Origin: Isoetes taiwanensis
Lineage: Eukaryota; Streptophyta; Lycopodiopsida; Isoetales; Isoetaceae
Assembly: GCA_021234155.1 (NCBI GenBank)
Contig: JAJEKV010000034.1
Span: 7,300,028-7,364,027 of the forward strand
Direction: 5' to 3'
DNA length: 64,000 nt
Below the pieces are notes generated by a model. The model did not search any database, was not told where the DNA came from, and saw nothing but the letters and a program-made list of their open reading frames with translations. Both the position numbers and the translations under genes were made by a program. This document shows, in pieces, positions 1 to 10,312 of the stretch (its first letter is position 1; every line of letters begins with the position of its first letter).

Positions 1-464
1 AAAAAGAATGGTGATGCTAAGGCGGAGAGCGGAGACAGAAGACGAAGGCGCAGAGAGACGAAAAGGTTTAGGGCGCGCAAATGTGGGCGAAGGGGCATGA
101 TGAGGGCGAAGCTGCAACCGTTGATGGGGTCAGGTGTCGAAAGATGCCAAGGAGGCGATTGAGAGGCAAAAATTTGGCTAAGTCCCCAAACAACAAAGGG
201 AGAAGTAATGAACGGTGGAGATGAGGCGTGAGAGAATGATGGGATGTGACAGGTGGCCAAAGGACACACATTAATGTTCGACGGGCGTGAAAATAAGGAA
301 TGGCATTTAATGCTGGCAACTCAAAGTGGGATATTGTGTCAGAAGGTACCATGGCTAGATATGCGGCGGGAGAAAAGATTCTCATTTTAGAAACAGCCTT
401 GCATTGCAAACACGTTGGCGATTTTTGTGATTGGTCCACGTCGACAAGAAGTTCCTCGGTTGGC
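1..464. other. Non-coding left edge of the retroelement
   Basis: I see no convincing gene here. The stretch is purine-rich on the plus strand at its far left and would belong to the region between integrase and 3' LTR of the minus-strand element. It ends in a plant-like core promoter (ATTGG at 430-434 and TATATAAG at 465-472). Confidence 0.4.
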
Positions 465-472
465 TATATAAG
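465..472 (+). promoter_or_regulatory. Plus-strand TATA box inside a minus-strand retroelement
   Basis: TATATAAG, preceded about 30 bases upstream by an inverted CCAAT motif (ATTGG). It points away from the gag-pol direction. A start site 25-35 bases downstream would fall almost on the ATG at 502, so the leader would be very short. The next in-frame ATG is at 514. Confidence 0.45.
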
Positions 473-501
473 ACAAACCGGGAGTGAAGCGAAGACACCC
501 G

Positions 502-768
502 ATGGCGCTCAGTATGTCTGCTGCTGGTTTGCATGACAAATGCACTATGCCTTCCAACTGCCTGGAGTGGATTACGTGCAAAATGGACTGTCTGGACCTC
601 TGGCGGTGCCACAATCGTGGCATTGCTATGGACGGGTGGTGTGCCGGCATGGCTGAGCATGCCGATCCCCACACCAACGGGATGGAGGTGATTCTGCACC
701 TGCGCTGGGACCCTGAGCACAACTGGTACCACATCCTGCATATCACCTCTGCTCCGAACCCGGAGTAG
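502..768 (+). CDS. Antisense 88-codon ORF of unknown function in retroelement 3' region
   Basis: The open frame begins 30 bases after the TATA box and ends at TAG 766-768. The predicted 88-residue product is rich in Trp, His, Cys and Met and ends in a stretch like HLRWDPEHNWYHILH. I recognise no domain. A longer frame opens at a GTG at 484, but the ATG at 502 is the plausible start. Its place, downstream of integrase and antisense to it, matches where Tat-type plant retroelements sometimes hold an antisense ORF. Overlapping minus-strand frames look less protein-like. It could be a chance ORF in GC-richer sequence. Confidence 0.35.
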   Translation: MALSMSAAGLHDKCTMPSNCLEWITCKMDCLDLWRCHNRGIAMDGWCAGMAEHADPHTNGMEVILHLRWDPEHNWYHILHITSAPNPE

Positions 769-906
769 AGGGTTTTTCTTCTTAGGACTTAGTGGATAGG
801 GCTCTGAGCCCGTTTTTGTATATAGGGCAGTGCCCCTAGCGGAAATAGCTGGGCTGTGCCCACATTTTGTAAAAATTTCCACCTATAATATAAATATGCC
901 GCTGGT

Positions 907-2401
907 TTAGTCACGATCTGTTGTGTTCGTGTCTGGAATAGCATCTGTTTGTTGATTTTCACTTTCTGTGGTATGAAATGTTTTGAGGCGAAAGCCATTA
1001 ACCAGTGTAGGTAATGGAGTTCCATCTAATTCAGCCAGCTGGAAAACGCTGGGTTGAACCACTTGAGCAATTTGATAAGGGCCAAGCCATCGAAACTTTA
1101 GTTTACCCGGAAAATTTTTGTACCGAGAATCATAAAGAAGAACCAAATCTCCTTCCTTGAATGTTTTTGTCTTCAAACGTTTGTCATGTAAAGATTTTTG
1201 CAACCGTTGTCCATGAAGAACCCGAATATAAGCATCCCTTCTAAGTTCATCCAACTGTTCCAATTGATAAACCCGTTCTTTGAGTGCAGCAGGCGGATTA
1301 TGGGCAGTAGCCAGTTGAAAACGGAGAGTTGGGAGAATGTACTCAAAAGGCATGAGAGCTTCTTGACCATAAACCAATTTGAAAGGAGTGTGACCAGTAG
1401 CATTGTAAGCCCAAAGAACAGTAGGAAGTTTGTTTTGCCAGTCAGTGCGAGAAGCGTCACAGATTTTCTTGAGAATGGTGACCAGAGTTTTGTTGGTGCT
1501 TTCAGCTAAACCGTTCCCTTGAGGATAGTAAGGTGTGCTCTTGTGATGATGTATCAGGAGATAATCCGTCAGCTCCTTGATGGTATGATTGATAAAATGG
1601 ACACCACGATCACTGACCAGCTCCGTGGGGCAGCCGAATCGCGTGATGATTTGTTGATAGATGACCTTGGCTGTGCTTGTCGCAGTGTTGTCTGGAAGTG
1701 CGCAAGCTTCCGCCCATTTGGTAGCGTAGTCAGTGAGAACCAGAATGTAGCGGGCACGGGTGTGCCGCGCAGGAGGATCAATGGGTCCCACAAAATCCAT
1801 TCCCCATTTCTTTGAAGGGAAGGGCGTGGCAACCCGGCGTCAAGGGAAGAGCGTCACGGGCCGTGGGCCATCCCACACGCTGGCAAGCATCACACGTGCG
1901 GGCGTGGGCGTGAGCGTCTTTGAAGAGCGTGGGCCAAAAATAACCAGCAAGAAGAATTTTGCGTGCCGTGGTGTCACCATGAAAATGACCACCATCGAGC
2001 CCTTCATGGGCTTCTCGAACAATATCTGGGACCTCATGAGGGAGAACACAGCGTCGAAGGATGGTATCCTTACCCTTTTTGTAAAGATGGCCTGCAACCA
2101 TGGTGTAGTCACGGACCCACGCGGAGAAATTGATATCGACGGGATTGTCGCTGGCGGAGAGAGCGTGGCGTCCCCTCGGTGGAAGAGCGCTGTGAGGAGA
2201 TATCTGCTGAAAGTCATGAAACCAATGAGGTGTTGCCGTGGACGAAAAAGAGTTGAGCGTCGGGAAAGGCGCCCGAGACTCCAAAGTGGAGGGATCATCC
2301 GTGTGGATGCGTGAAAGATAATCCAGACAACATGAGATTTGCGGCCTTGTGAACAATTTCAAAAGGTGCAAATTCTTGCAGAAGGAGGACCCAACGAGCA
2401 A
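907..2401 (-). pseudogene. Integrase of the left Ty3/gypsy element, frameshifted
   Basis: The first frame (2401-1778) carries the N-terminal zinc-binding region (HEGLDGGHF then CDACQRVG, an HHCC pattern). The catalytic core follows in another frame (1800-907), starting with MDFVGPIDPP. The catalytic D-D-E residues are visible in VLTDYATKW, ELVSDRGVHF and NGLAESTNKTL, and a C-terminal region with KTKTFKEGDLVLLYDSRYK follows. The two pieces join around 1780-1800 through a frameshift. Family knowledge: this inserts the cDNA of the element. The core is about 63% similar by eye to the integrase at 16811-18220. It cannot be made as one protein here. Confidence 0.85.
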
Positions 2402-3702
2402 TGCGGCCCGTGGGCGTGGATTTGTTGATCAAATAAAGAAGTGCCTGGTGGTCAACAAAGAATTTGATCTGACTGCCCAAAAGATAGTGACGGAAGCGTT
2501 GGACTTGAGAAAATTAAACCCAAGGCTTTCGCCCGTATGGAGAGTAGTTGGCTTTCAGCCAGAATTGAGTTTCCTATTTGGCGTAGCGGTTTGGTTTGTC
2601 AGAGTGTGCGCATCATATTCTTGAGAAAGAACAGCTCCAATAGCAAAGGCCGAGACATCGACATGAACATGAAAGGGCTTGTCCCATTGAGGAGGAACAA
2701 GAACCGGGCCCGAAAGTAAGCAAAAGCTTCAATCGTTGGAAAGCAAAGATCCGCTGGGAATTCCAAGCCCGTGTGGATTCATCACCCGTGAGTTTATGAA
2801 TGGGATCTGCAATGGCTGCGAGTCCAGGAATGAAAGTGGAGTAATAATTGACCTTACCCAAGAAAGAGCGTGTTTCCTTGATATTGGCTGGTGCTTGAGC
2901 CTTGAGCACACAGCTTATTTTGGCAGGATCCGTGGTGATACCTGCTTTGCTGACCACATGTCCCAACAGGAACACACGGTGACGAAAAGGTGCATTTTCG
3001 GGATTGAGACTAATGCCTGGGACTCATCACATTTACGAAAGACGAGTTCCAATTTATCCAAATGGTCAGCCATGGAACTGTAGGCAGAGAAGTCATCTTG
3101 AAAAATTTGCAAGAAGGGATTTTCCTTCATAAAATCATGAAAAACTGAGAGCATGATACGTTGAAACGTGGATGGAGAGTTTGATAATCCAAAAGGAACC
3201 ACCTTGTAGGCAAAAGTGCCCCACGGGGTGGTGAAGGTAGTCTTGAGTTGATCGATTCTTTGATTGAGATCGATTGTAGCCGAAAAAACCATCCATGAAG
3301 GAGTACATCTCATGTCCAAAGAACCTCTTCCGAACAGTGCGGTGAAGGAAGGGAAGTGGAAAATGATCACGCCCGTGGCTTTGATTGAGCTTTCGGTAGT
3401 CCACGCAAACGCCGGATCTTACCATTGTGTTTGAGTGCAATGACGATGGGGCTCACCCATTGAGAATGTTTGACCTCATAGATCAAACTGCAAAGAAGGA
3501 GTTTGTCAATTTCCGCCTTGATGCGATCACGGTAATTGGGGTTGATCCATAATGGACGTGCATCAGATTTGGTAGGAATGGTGAGTTCCCCCAAGGTTTT
3601 GTTGATCCCCCGAAGATCTCTCAGAACTCCGGCGAAAATGTGTTTGAACTTTTGAAGAGCGTGACGGTACCTTACGATAGGGTGTCGGAAGATTTGCAGC
3701 AA
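2295..3702 (-). pseudogene. Reverse transcriptase and RNase H remnant of the left element
   Basis: Pieces of RT are spread over at least four frames: a palm entry with ALKHNGKIRRLRG (about 3440-3500), VPFGLSNSPSTFQR (about 3170-3210), the catalytic region LQIFQDDFSAYSS (about 3090), and the connection region with FLGKVNYYSTFIPG (about 2840). RNase H tail FFVDHQALLYLINKS lies at 2420-2470. The catalytic box reads FQDD instead of the FLDD seen in the element at 18205-19929, so one residue of the box has changed as well as the frames. Clearly non-functional. Confidence 0.8.
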
Positions 3703-4201
3703 TCGGAGGACGGTGATTGTTGCCTACGTCCACAATCTCGACGCCGAGTCCGAAATATGGGGATAACTTCCGTGTCCCGGACGATATGAGCAGGAGGTTG
3801 AAGCATAACGGGATGCGTGGCACTCTGCGTGGTGAAAAAGAGAGGTTGCCGAAGTTTCCTCGCGCAGGTTGCTTCATGACGGTGTGTACATCTACGAGAG
3901 CGCGGGAGGTTCAAAGATCCGAAAAGTGATCAACACGTTGGATTCGATTGCAAGGAGCCGTGTAAGGGTCAAGCAAAGCAGCCACGGCCTGGTCCCGATC
4001 AAGAGTCATTTCGCCCCAAGGATCAGCATATTCGGGTAGGATGACGAGGGGCGACTTCGCGGTGGAGCCCCGAACTTGATAGATATTACGGGCGCCCCGG
4101 AATCGGTGTCGGAGAGAGAGGGTTCAGCATTGTCGCCGGAAATGATTTTGCCTCGTTTCCAAGTCCATGGTGGCATTGAGGTGACCATCTGTGATGACTA
4201 A

Positions 4202-4567
4202 CTAATCCGTGGCCCAGTAATGGATACTCTTGGCCTGGCGGAGAAATGGTCTGCCGACCAACATTTCATAATCACCTGGATCTTCTCCAGCCTTCCAAAC
4301 ACCAAATTCCAAGGGGAATCTCGAGATCACCAATGTTTGATGAAGAAGAAGAGGACGCCTTGAGGTCTCGTGGATGTGGCCATTGGCCAATTTGATGTCA
4401 TATGGGGCACGCGATAGAGTTGTTTGATGCCCATTTGTTTTGCGGAGTTTATCCGTGATGAGATTGACCGCGCTACCTCCGCCAATTTGAACATGATTGA
4501 CTTGTTGATTGCCCACCGTGGCATGTACTTTGTGGGAGTAGAGGTAGCAAAGCCCCAACCAAAACAA
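4202..4567 (-). pseudogene. Aspartic protease remnant of the left element
   Basis: The frame shows VQIGGGSAVNLI followed by a flap-like stretch and YEMLVGRPFLRQAKSIHYW. The related protease at 20.2 kb reads LDGGAGVNIM and LLLGRPWLRAAKVVHDW. The catalytic Asp therefore appears replaced by Gly here (GGG for DGG), so even the intact part would be inactive. An overlapping frame (5055-4327) holds the linker between the zinc knuckles and the protease. Confidence 0.7.
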
Positions 4568-5073
4568 TCGGGAGTGGTAACCGGTCCTTGAGAGCAGACG
4601 AGTTTCAAAATTGTGGCCAAACTTAAAGGAATTTTGATTTTGGCTAGCTCCTCTTGGAGTTCCAGAGGCACATGAGAAAAAGGATCTGCTGGATCCACGG
4701 GTGCTGGAGTGCGTGGTAATGAAGCAGCAACTTCTTTGAGTAGGTCAACCTCGGCAGCTATATTTGGATAGGTCTGAGAGCGTGGAGGTTGAGACGTGGA
4801 AGGTGCTTCTTGTCTTTGTTGAGCTCGAGTAGTGGCATGAACATTAGCCAACGTGCGGCCTTCAGCAGCTTGCATGAGGTTCAAAATGCTTTGGCGAACT
4901 TTAGGCATAACATGCGGCATGAGTTTCTCCAAGTCAGGTGCAAAGTGAACCTTTTTTTCTTCTTCATGAGGAATGGTGTCGACGGCAAAGGCAGGTTGCG
5001 TGTCATTAGGAATAATGGTTAAGGGACGTGACGCCCTGGTCTGGCGTGAAACCAAACCAACCCAATTTGATGG

Positions 5074-6805
5074 TCATCTTGGAGGATTAAGAGCCCGAAA
5101 AATTTCTTCTGTGCTTGTTGATCCATCCGAGGTTGATTGGCGGGAGCTGGTTGATAGCGTGATTGCCGAGGGCGCGAGGTGGCTTAGAAAGAACAGGGAC
5201 GCCGGGCCTTGTTTGCCATTAGCAATCCAGAGTTGGTAAGCCGTGAGGCGGACCGATGTGGTCTGATTTGTGCCAGGAAGCTGCACCTGAACTTGTGGAA
5301 GTTGAGGACACGCCGTGGTGGTATGACCCCATTCTTGACAGTGATAACACTGAGCTTTTGAAGGATCAAAAGGAGGACGTGTGTTGGGTCCCCGTTGTTG
5401 CTCTTGTTGCTGATAGAGTTGATTGGGTGGCGCCTGCAGTGGTGGCTGCTGATATTGCGATTGGTGCTGAGGTGTGGTTTGCACTTGATAAACCATCTTG
5501 TTGCGGAAAGGTGTAGGATGAGTGCGAGTGCACTCTTCCGTGGCATGATCGCACATGTTGCATCTTTTACAATGAGGCGGGCCATTGGTGGAGTTGCACT
5601 CATTCGCCAAGTGGCCTTGATATTTGCAGATATGGCACCAGATCTGACTGCGATGCGGATTGGCGTGTTGAGGTTGAACAGCAGTCTGGGGAACCATGAC
5701 GGGTGGAATGAAAGGGAGCTCCTGAAGAGCCACGCCACGGGAGGAAACATTGACTGAGTGATTGACAATCTTGGCGCAGTATTGGTCATGAGGCGGATAG
5801 GCTGGAGGAAGTCCTTGGAGAAACCGGACCAAGATCCGGCTCGTGTGGGGTACTCCTTGAGTTTCTTTGAAGCGAGAATGTGAAGTCGATCGCAAAAATC
5901 CCCGGCGGACTCAGTGGGCTCTTGTTGAAGGTCATTGAGTTGCTTGAGATGAAGCTGATCATCATCCGTGGTCCCATAGTGAGAAAGAAAAGCAGTTCTC
6001 ATTTCTGACCAATCTTGTTTCCAGTGGCTTTTGTTGGACATGAGCCATTGATGAGGGGAGCCACGCAGCGTTGTGGAAAAGATGTGGAATTTCAGTTGAG
6101 GTTGCGCATGACCATTCAGGACAGCCAGAGCCTCAAATTCTTCCATGTGGGCCTGAGCACTTTGGTCTAAGGGTTTGCCTTTCGTGTTGCCAAAGGTGGG
6201 ATAAGTCAGCTTAAGGGTCTGAAAGGTAGAGGTGAAAGTGCTTGGCTGGACAGGAACGGTATAGTGAGTATATTGAGGTGGAGTTGGAGGTGGTATGGTG
6301 CCGGAAAGACCCTGCTGAAGGGGTGGCTGAGGTGGAGGTACTGGAGGTGCCTGATCATTGGTTTTGAGGTCTGTAAGATTGTAAACAGGAAGAGCGGTGG
6401 GAAAGGTAGGGAAGGGAAAGTCCTGTTGAGGAGCAAAAGAGACATGTGGATATCCTTGCCCACCCGGGGGAGATGATGGTTGTGAAGGCAGAGGCGTATG
6501 GCCAGACGAATGATGGATGTAGGCATATGAAAGTAAGGTTGAGAAGGTGGAGCCTGATAGGGCTCCTGATAGTGATGAGGTGACTGAGGCTGTGAGCAAT
6601 GTTTGCACGCTTGAGGTGGGGAATTTGGACGAGACATGACACGAGGGGTGGGTGGCGCCGACTGAGCCCTAGACCGAATGTGGCCTCCCTCAATGTCATA
6701 AGCAGATCCATACATGTCACGAACAGCTTCCCTTCGATGATGGCGCTCCAAGCGAGACGCCGTCTGGGAAAGGAGTTCTTCTGGCGTGAAGTTTCGGACA
6801 GACAT
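5074..6805 (-). pseudogene. Gag with zinc knuckles of the left element, frameshifted
   Basis: Gag would start at the ATG at 6803-6805 (MSVRNFTPEELLSQTASRL), about 50 bases inside the primer site. A proline-rich segment follows. The capsid-like domain is in a second frame (6608-5184), with EEFEALAVLNGHAQPQLKFH and WSEMRTAFLSHYGTTDDDQL. The zinc knuckles are in a third frame (5895-5074): CHICKYQGHLANEC, CKRCNMCDHATEEC and CYHCQEWGHTTTAC, each fitting C-X2-C-X4-H-X4-C. At least two frameshifts break it. Gag forms the particle that carries the RNA in a working element. Confidence 0.8.
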
Positions 6806-6835
6806 TGCGACAGAAGAAAGGAAAATCGAATCAGA

Positions 6836-6851
6836 CCCGGCAGCGGCGACA
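6836..6851 (-). other. Primer binding site, tRNA-Asp-like
   Basis: On the minus strand TGTCGCCGCTGCCGGG follows one base after an LTR end ...CCAAACA. It differs in few positions from TGGCGCCGTTGCCGGG, the usual tRNA-Asp complement in Athila/Tat-type plant elements. Position and sequence both support the call, although it is degenerate. Confidence 0.6.
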
Positions 6852-6852
6852 G

Positions 6853-7434
6853 TGTTTGGGGTCTGGGTTCGGGAACTCCTGCAAGACAGCCCTCTGTGAG
6901 GACCCTTGGATCTAACAGGAGAATCCGGGGGACTATGTCACGCGGGATTTGCAAGAAAAGAACAAGAAGAAGAAAACAGAACAAAAGAGAACAATGAGAG
7001 GAAAATGATAAGCTTCCTTGATATCAATGATGAACATACATGAGCTCTCGCAATCGAGAGAAGGATGAAGAGAGACAAGACTCAAAACTCATCTAAAACT
7101 CATGTGCTAGCTCTACTCATATATATAGTACAATGGCCTTTGGCCCAATATAGACACTCGGACTGATCTCGGTGCCGACTCCTTGAAGGAGGCCTGATTT
7201 GCAGGAATGTTGGCGGTGCCTCTTGAAGTGCCTAGAACCACGCTGACGCTGACGCAGGCGGTGACGGGTCATCACTTGTCGCGGCGCCTCTTGGTAGCAG
7301 ACCCAGGTTTTGACTGCGTGGTCTGCTGCTTGGTCTTCTGCGGGGCCTTGGACGACTGACCCGTGCCTGTCTGTGGATCCTTGGACTTGACTTGGTCCGT
7401 CGTATGTATGAATAGTCCTGTCCCAGGAGGCACA
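6853..7434 (-). repeat. 5' LTR of the left Ty3/gypsy element
   Basis: On the minus strand it runs TGTGCCTCC ... CCCCAAACA, so it has TG/CA ends. It contains a CCAAT-like box and a TATATATA promoter near 7118-7128, and a leader downstream. The inner end is fixed by the primer site; the outer end (7434) is inferred from the TG and sits in a short palindrome (TAGTCCTGT ... ACAGGACTA, 7413-7440). No second LTR copy is in the window, so the outer boundary is unproven. Confidence 0.55.
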
Positions 7435-7514
7435 GGACTAACAACAAGAGAACAGATAGAAGCAAGAAATAGAGAAAACGTTTCTTTGAAACAAAAAATA
7501 TATAGATACAATGG

Positions 7515-7892
7515 CTAGGGATCTTCATGATCCTGTAGCTGATTTTGATGATCCTGTAGCTGAAGCCATAAAGCTGCATTCTCATCCTCCGCAACTCGAA
7601 GCTTCTTCTCCATATCTTCTAACGCCTGCGAAATATTGTGTGCAGTTAAAACTGCCTCGACCCTACGGCTATTGGCCTCTCGGTACCTGGTGAGTGTTGC
7701 CGCGAGCTCAATGTCTCGCTCATGCAGCAGCCCCCTCGTGAATTCTAACCTGTCGACCGCCTCGATCTTCTCGGCGACGAGACGGCTGTTTTCGTCGTGA
7801 ATCTCCTTGAATCTCTTCATCACCACTGCAAGGGTGATGTCCACGGGCAGCTCTGGGCGCGGTCGCTTGCTGGAGGAGGATGAAGATGCCAT
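7515..7892 (-). CDS. Small coiled-coil protein, unknown function
   Basis: Complete 125-codon frame from ATG (7890-7892) to TAG. A Ser-rich start with a basic patch (SSSKRPRPELP) is followed by an almost continuous heptad-like helix from about residue 20 to 115, with Leu/Ile/Ala/Val spacing and many Glu/Arg. It ends in a short repeat (QLQDHQNQLQDHED). A TATAAATAG box sits 91 bases upstream, and degenerate hairpins with the same core as those near the H3-like gene lie further upstream. I recognise no family. It could be a truncated coiled-coil tail of a larger transposon protein; the intact start, stop and promoter argue for a self-standing gene. Confidence 0.5.
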   Translation of the reverse strand: MASSSSSSKRPRPELPVDITLAVVMKRFKEIHDENSRLVAEKIEAVDRLEFTRGLLHERDIELAATLTRYREANSRRVEAVLTAHNISQALEDMEKKLRVAEDENAALWLQLQDHQNQLQDHEDP

Positions 7893-7982
7893 CGGAGCAG
7901 AAGGCGGAAGGCGAAAGTAGAAGATGAGCAGAAGGCGGAAGGCGGAAGAGGATCGGAGGTCGAAGGCAAGATAGAAGGTCTT

Positions 7983-7991
7983 CTATTTATA
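7983..7991 (-). promoter_or_regulatory. TATA box of the coiled-coil gene
   Basis: Minus-strand TATAAATAG followed by AAGACCTTCT. The same core plus flank (TATAAATAGAAGGCCTT) occurs on the minus strand at 52657-52665. Spacing of about 91 bases to the ATG leaves a normal short leader. Confidence 0.5.
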
Positions 7992-8012
7992 ACATAGATT
8001 TCGTAGTAGCTT

Positions 8013-8163
8013 GAGTCACACGAGTTGCTTCTCGCGTCGTATGAGGAATAAATAAATTAATTGTTTTTTTCCAATAATATTTCATTTCTTCGAGAGAAAT
8101 ATCACAGGACGCGAAAACCTAGATATGACAGAAAATCAGACTGATGTATTTCGCGTGATGTGA
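8013..8163. repeat. Two degenerate hairpins with CACACGA / ACGCGAAA core
   Basis: The first (about 8013-8045) pairs GTCACACGAG with CGCGTCGTATGAG. The second (about 8100-8163) pairs ATCACAGGACGCGAAAA with TTTCGCGTGATGTGA. Both are imperfect versions of the perfect hairpins at 24935-25003 and 27055-27121. They sit just upstream of the coiled-coil gene promoter. Confidence 0.5.
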
Positions 8164-8189
8164 ATAAATACAAATAAAATAATTTTTAT

Positions 8190-8744
8190 TGTTAAGGGAA
8201 AATCTCCCTTTCAAGACAGAATTCAAGACCTTGGACTTGGCCCGAAGGCCTTCATCAACACACAAACTAAGACACTTAACTCCGTCTCTCACCCAGAATT
8301 AAGATAATCAAAAGCACACTTACATCCACACTTACATTACAAGAACATCACAAAAGATACTCAAACTGCACTTCTTTATTGAAATTGACAAGATACAACA
8401 AGAACACCCACATGATCATGGTCTTCAACTAATGATCTCTCTCTCACTCCATACATGACCCCCTTTAGTCATGTAAAATGCCTATTTATAAACAAGAATG
8501 GTCTAGGTGGCAATGACATGGTAGTGATGTGGCACATGACATGGACCAAGGGTAGTTTTTGTGTTTCTTCTTTGTGCCTTTTCCCATGGATCAATGACAT
8601 GGCAATGATGTGGGAGGATCACTGACATGGACCAATAGGAATATGAATAACATTTGATGATGTGGACCCATGCCAATAATGATAGTGTCTTCAAATTTAA
8701 TAGCCATAGTGCTAATGCATTCAAAGGGTGGAAAACCCCTAACA
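8190..8744 (-). repeat. 3' LTR of the gag-only element
   Basis: Ends are TGTTAAGGG and CCCCTAACA in plus view, a near-perfect short inverted repeat. On the minus strand it has the U3-R-U5 order: a TATAAATAGG box near 8480-8489, a transcript region with AATAAAG near 8375, then the U5 end. The inner 508 bases (8237-8744) are repeated almost exactly at 11290-11797. Confidence 0.7.
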
Positions 8745-8762
8745 TATTTCCCCCAAACTTTT
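8745..8762 (-). other. Polypurine tract
   Basis: Minus strand AAAAGTTTGGGGGAAATA directly abuts the LTR start TGTTAGGGG. Such a tract primes plus-strand DNA synthesis in LTR elements and fixes the LTR border here. Confidence 0.65.
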
Positions 8763-9629
8763 GATGAGAACCTCGGTTCTCATCACTCTTCCCAATGGAA
8801 TGTTTGATTTTTACTTTGGGTTTTGGTTCTTGTTGAAGCAAGGTGCCATAATGAATAAGCATATTTTTCTTTGTCAAGAAATCATCTATAAAGTTTCCTT
8901 GTTGGTCTATATGGCCCTGTTCATAACAATTTGCCCATATGAATGGATTTGCCTTGAACTTGGATTGCTCAAGATAAATCATATCTTTAGCATTCTTCAT
9001 GCCATACTTGTTTGCATTCTTTATGTTTTGGAGTTCTTTAATGTGAGGTCCTGTAGTGACATTAAATTTTGGGACCACTTTTTCATTTGATAACATATTG
9101 CTCTCTTTATATATAAGATTCTCTCTTTGAAGTTCTTTAAGGATTGGAGGTATTCTCACAATATTATAGATAGCAACATTTGTTGCCAAATTTTCATCAT
9201 CTGTAACATGTATTTCAATCGCTTGAGCGCAAGTTTTTCCTCAATCCAAGTTTCCACCTTGCTTCCATACAGTGGATGATCAAACATATATTTGATTTCA
9301 TTGCAATCAAATATCCTCTCAATTTCCTCTTTGAAGAATTCTAATTCATTTATATTCCCATTTTGAAGCTCTTGAGTTTCTATAGGATTATCAAGGATCA
9401 GTTCATCATTTTCTATTTTTGATGCCTCAATCTCATTGCTTATAGATTTGCCACATTCACCTGAATTTACATAGTCACATGTACTATGCATCTTATGACA
9501 ACTTTCTTGAAGTATATATTCCTCCATTTCTTTAATCCCTTGTGCCTCATTATACACATAGGGCTCTAGTTCTAGTTCATCATGCTTCATAGCACCTAGA
9601 ACTCTAGTAACCACAAATGACTCTCTCAT
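8763..9629 (-). pseudogene. Spacer frames between gag and 3' LTR, no known domain
   Basis: Two overlapping frames (9629-9156 and 9189-8503, the latter running into the LTR) follow gag. The first is acidic (many Glu, with KEMEEYILQES and ELEFFKEEIERIF); the second contains CYEQGHIDQQGNFIDDF. I recognise neither. They may be a decayed linker or C-terminal part of a longer polyprotein. No protease or RT motif is present. Confidence 0.4.
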
Positions 9630-10083
9630 TTGCTTGGTTTAATGTAGGAGGGTTTTCTAGTTGTAACATCTGGCATACTTCAAATGGAAATCCATTAATA
9701 TACCATTCAACAATGTCTTCTTCATGTGGCCTAGGTTGCATTTCTGCAACTATATCTTGAATTCTCAAAGCAAACTCTCGAGGATGTTCTCCTTCCTCGA
9801 TTTTAATTGCATCCAATATTTTTCTACATTCTCTGTAAGATAATTCTTCTTGGAACATGGAAATAAAATAACTTTTTATTTCATTCCATGTATACATAGA
9901 GTCAATATTTGAGTACATCAGGTTAGCGGCTACACCCTGCAAGGTTGTTGGGAAGATCAACACCCTTATAGAGTCTTCGTCATGCCCATTTAACATGCTT
10001 AGAGCCTCGAATTGCTTTACATGAGTTTTTGCTCTGACCTTGTTAGGATCATCATGATCATAGAAGGAATATTTTAAAGCCAT
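9604..10083 (-). CDS. Retrotransposon gag domain protein
   Basis: A 159-codon frame that begins MALKYSFYDHDDPNKVRAK and contains the gag core HVKQFEALSMLNGHDEDS, FPTTLQGVAANLMYSN, WNEIKSYFISMF and EHPREFALRIQDIVAEM. This is the same family as gag in the element at 19922-22012 (HVCQFEKISVLNGQDSDDQR), about 35-40% alike by eye. It is shorter than a full gag and has no zinc knuckle. The frame ends inside the C-terminal part, where a second frame overlaps it. Confidence 0.7.
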   Translation of the reverse strand: MALKYSFYDHDDPNKVRAKTHVKQFEALSMLNGHDEDSIRVLIFPTTLQGVAANLMYSNIDSMYTWNEIKSYFISMFQEELSYRECRKILDAIKIEEGEHPREFALRIQDIVAEMQPRPHEEDIVEWYINGFPFEVCQMLQLENPPTLNQANERVICGY

Positions 10084-10312
10084 TTTTTCACGTTTGTTTT
10101 CAAATTATATTTGTTTTGAAGTAATTTGAAATGCAAGACGAAAAATCTAGCTCTCAAATTATGTTTGTTTTGAAGTAATTTGAAATGCAAGACGAAAAAT
10201 CCACTTTATGAGTATTTTTGCTCAAAATTTGTGTTAAGCTAGGTTCAAATCTAGCTCGTACATTTCAAAATCCACTTTATGAGTATTTTTGCTCAAAATA
10301 TGTGTTAAGCTA
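10084..10312. repeat. Two tandem duplications in the leader of the gag-only element
   Basis: A unit with TTGTTTTGAAGTAATTTGAA is present twice (about 10097-10150 and 10155-10200). A second unit with CCACTTTATGAGTATTTTTG is present twice (about 10200-10260 and 10270-10320). No gene seen. Confidence 0.6.

Larger units (their letters stand above)
1..7434 (-). mobile_element. Decayed Ty3/gypsy LTR retrotransposon, minus strand, 3' end outside window
   Basis: Reading right to left, this element has an LTR, a tRNA-Asp-like primer site, gag, zinc knuckles, an aspartic protease remnant, reverse transcriptase, RNase H and integrase. All are recognisable but split over several frames, so the element is dead. 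The order protease-RT-RNase H-integrase is that of Ty3/gypsy. The left 900 bases lie between integrase and the missing 3' LTR and hold a plus-strand ORF behind a TATA box. Tat-lineage elements are known to carry an extra, sometimes antisense, ORF in that position, and the tRNA-Asp-like primer site fits that lineage. The lineage assignment is inference; the Ty3/gypsy call is firm. Confidence 0.85.
8190..10083 (-). mobile_element. Gag-only (non-autonomous) LTR retroelement, 5' LTR missing
   Basis: At the left is a complete 3' LTR (8190-8744), next to it a polypurine tract, then three short frames and a gag domain, with no sign of protease, RT or integrase. Known plant TR-GAG elements have the same content: LTRs and gag only, moved by partner elements. 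No 5' LTR or primer site is visible to the right of gag, so this copy is truncated at its 5' end. The intact neighbour at 11956-23246 has a related gag and could have been a helper; that is inference. Confidence 0.6.

Noticed and set aside
382-882. 166-codon minus ORF opposite the antisense ORF
   Set aside because: Composition looks like a shadow of the plus-strand frame and it lacks any motif.
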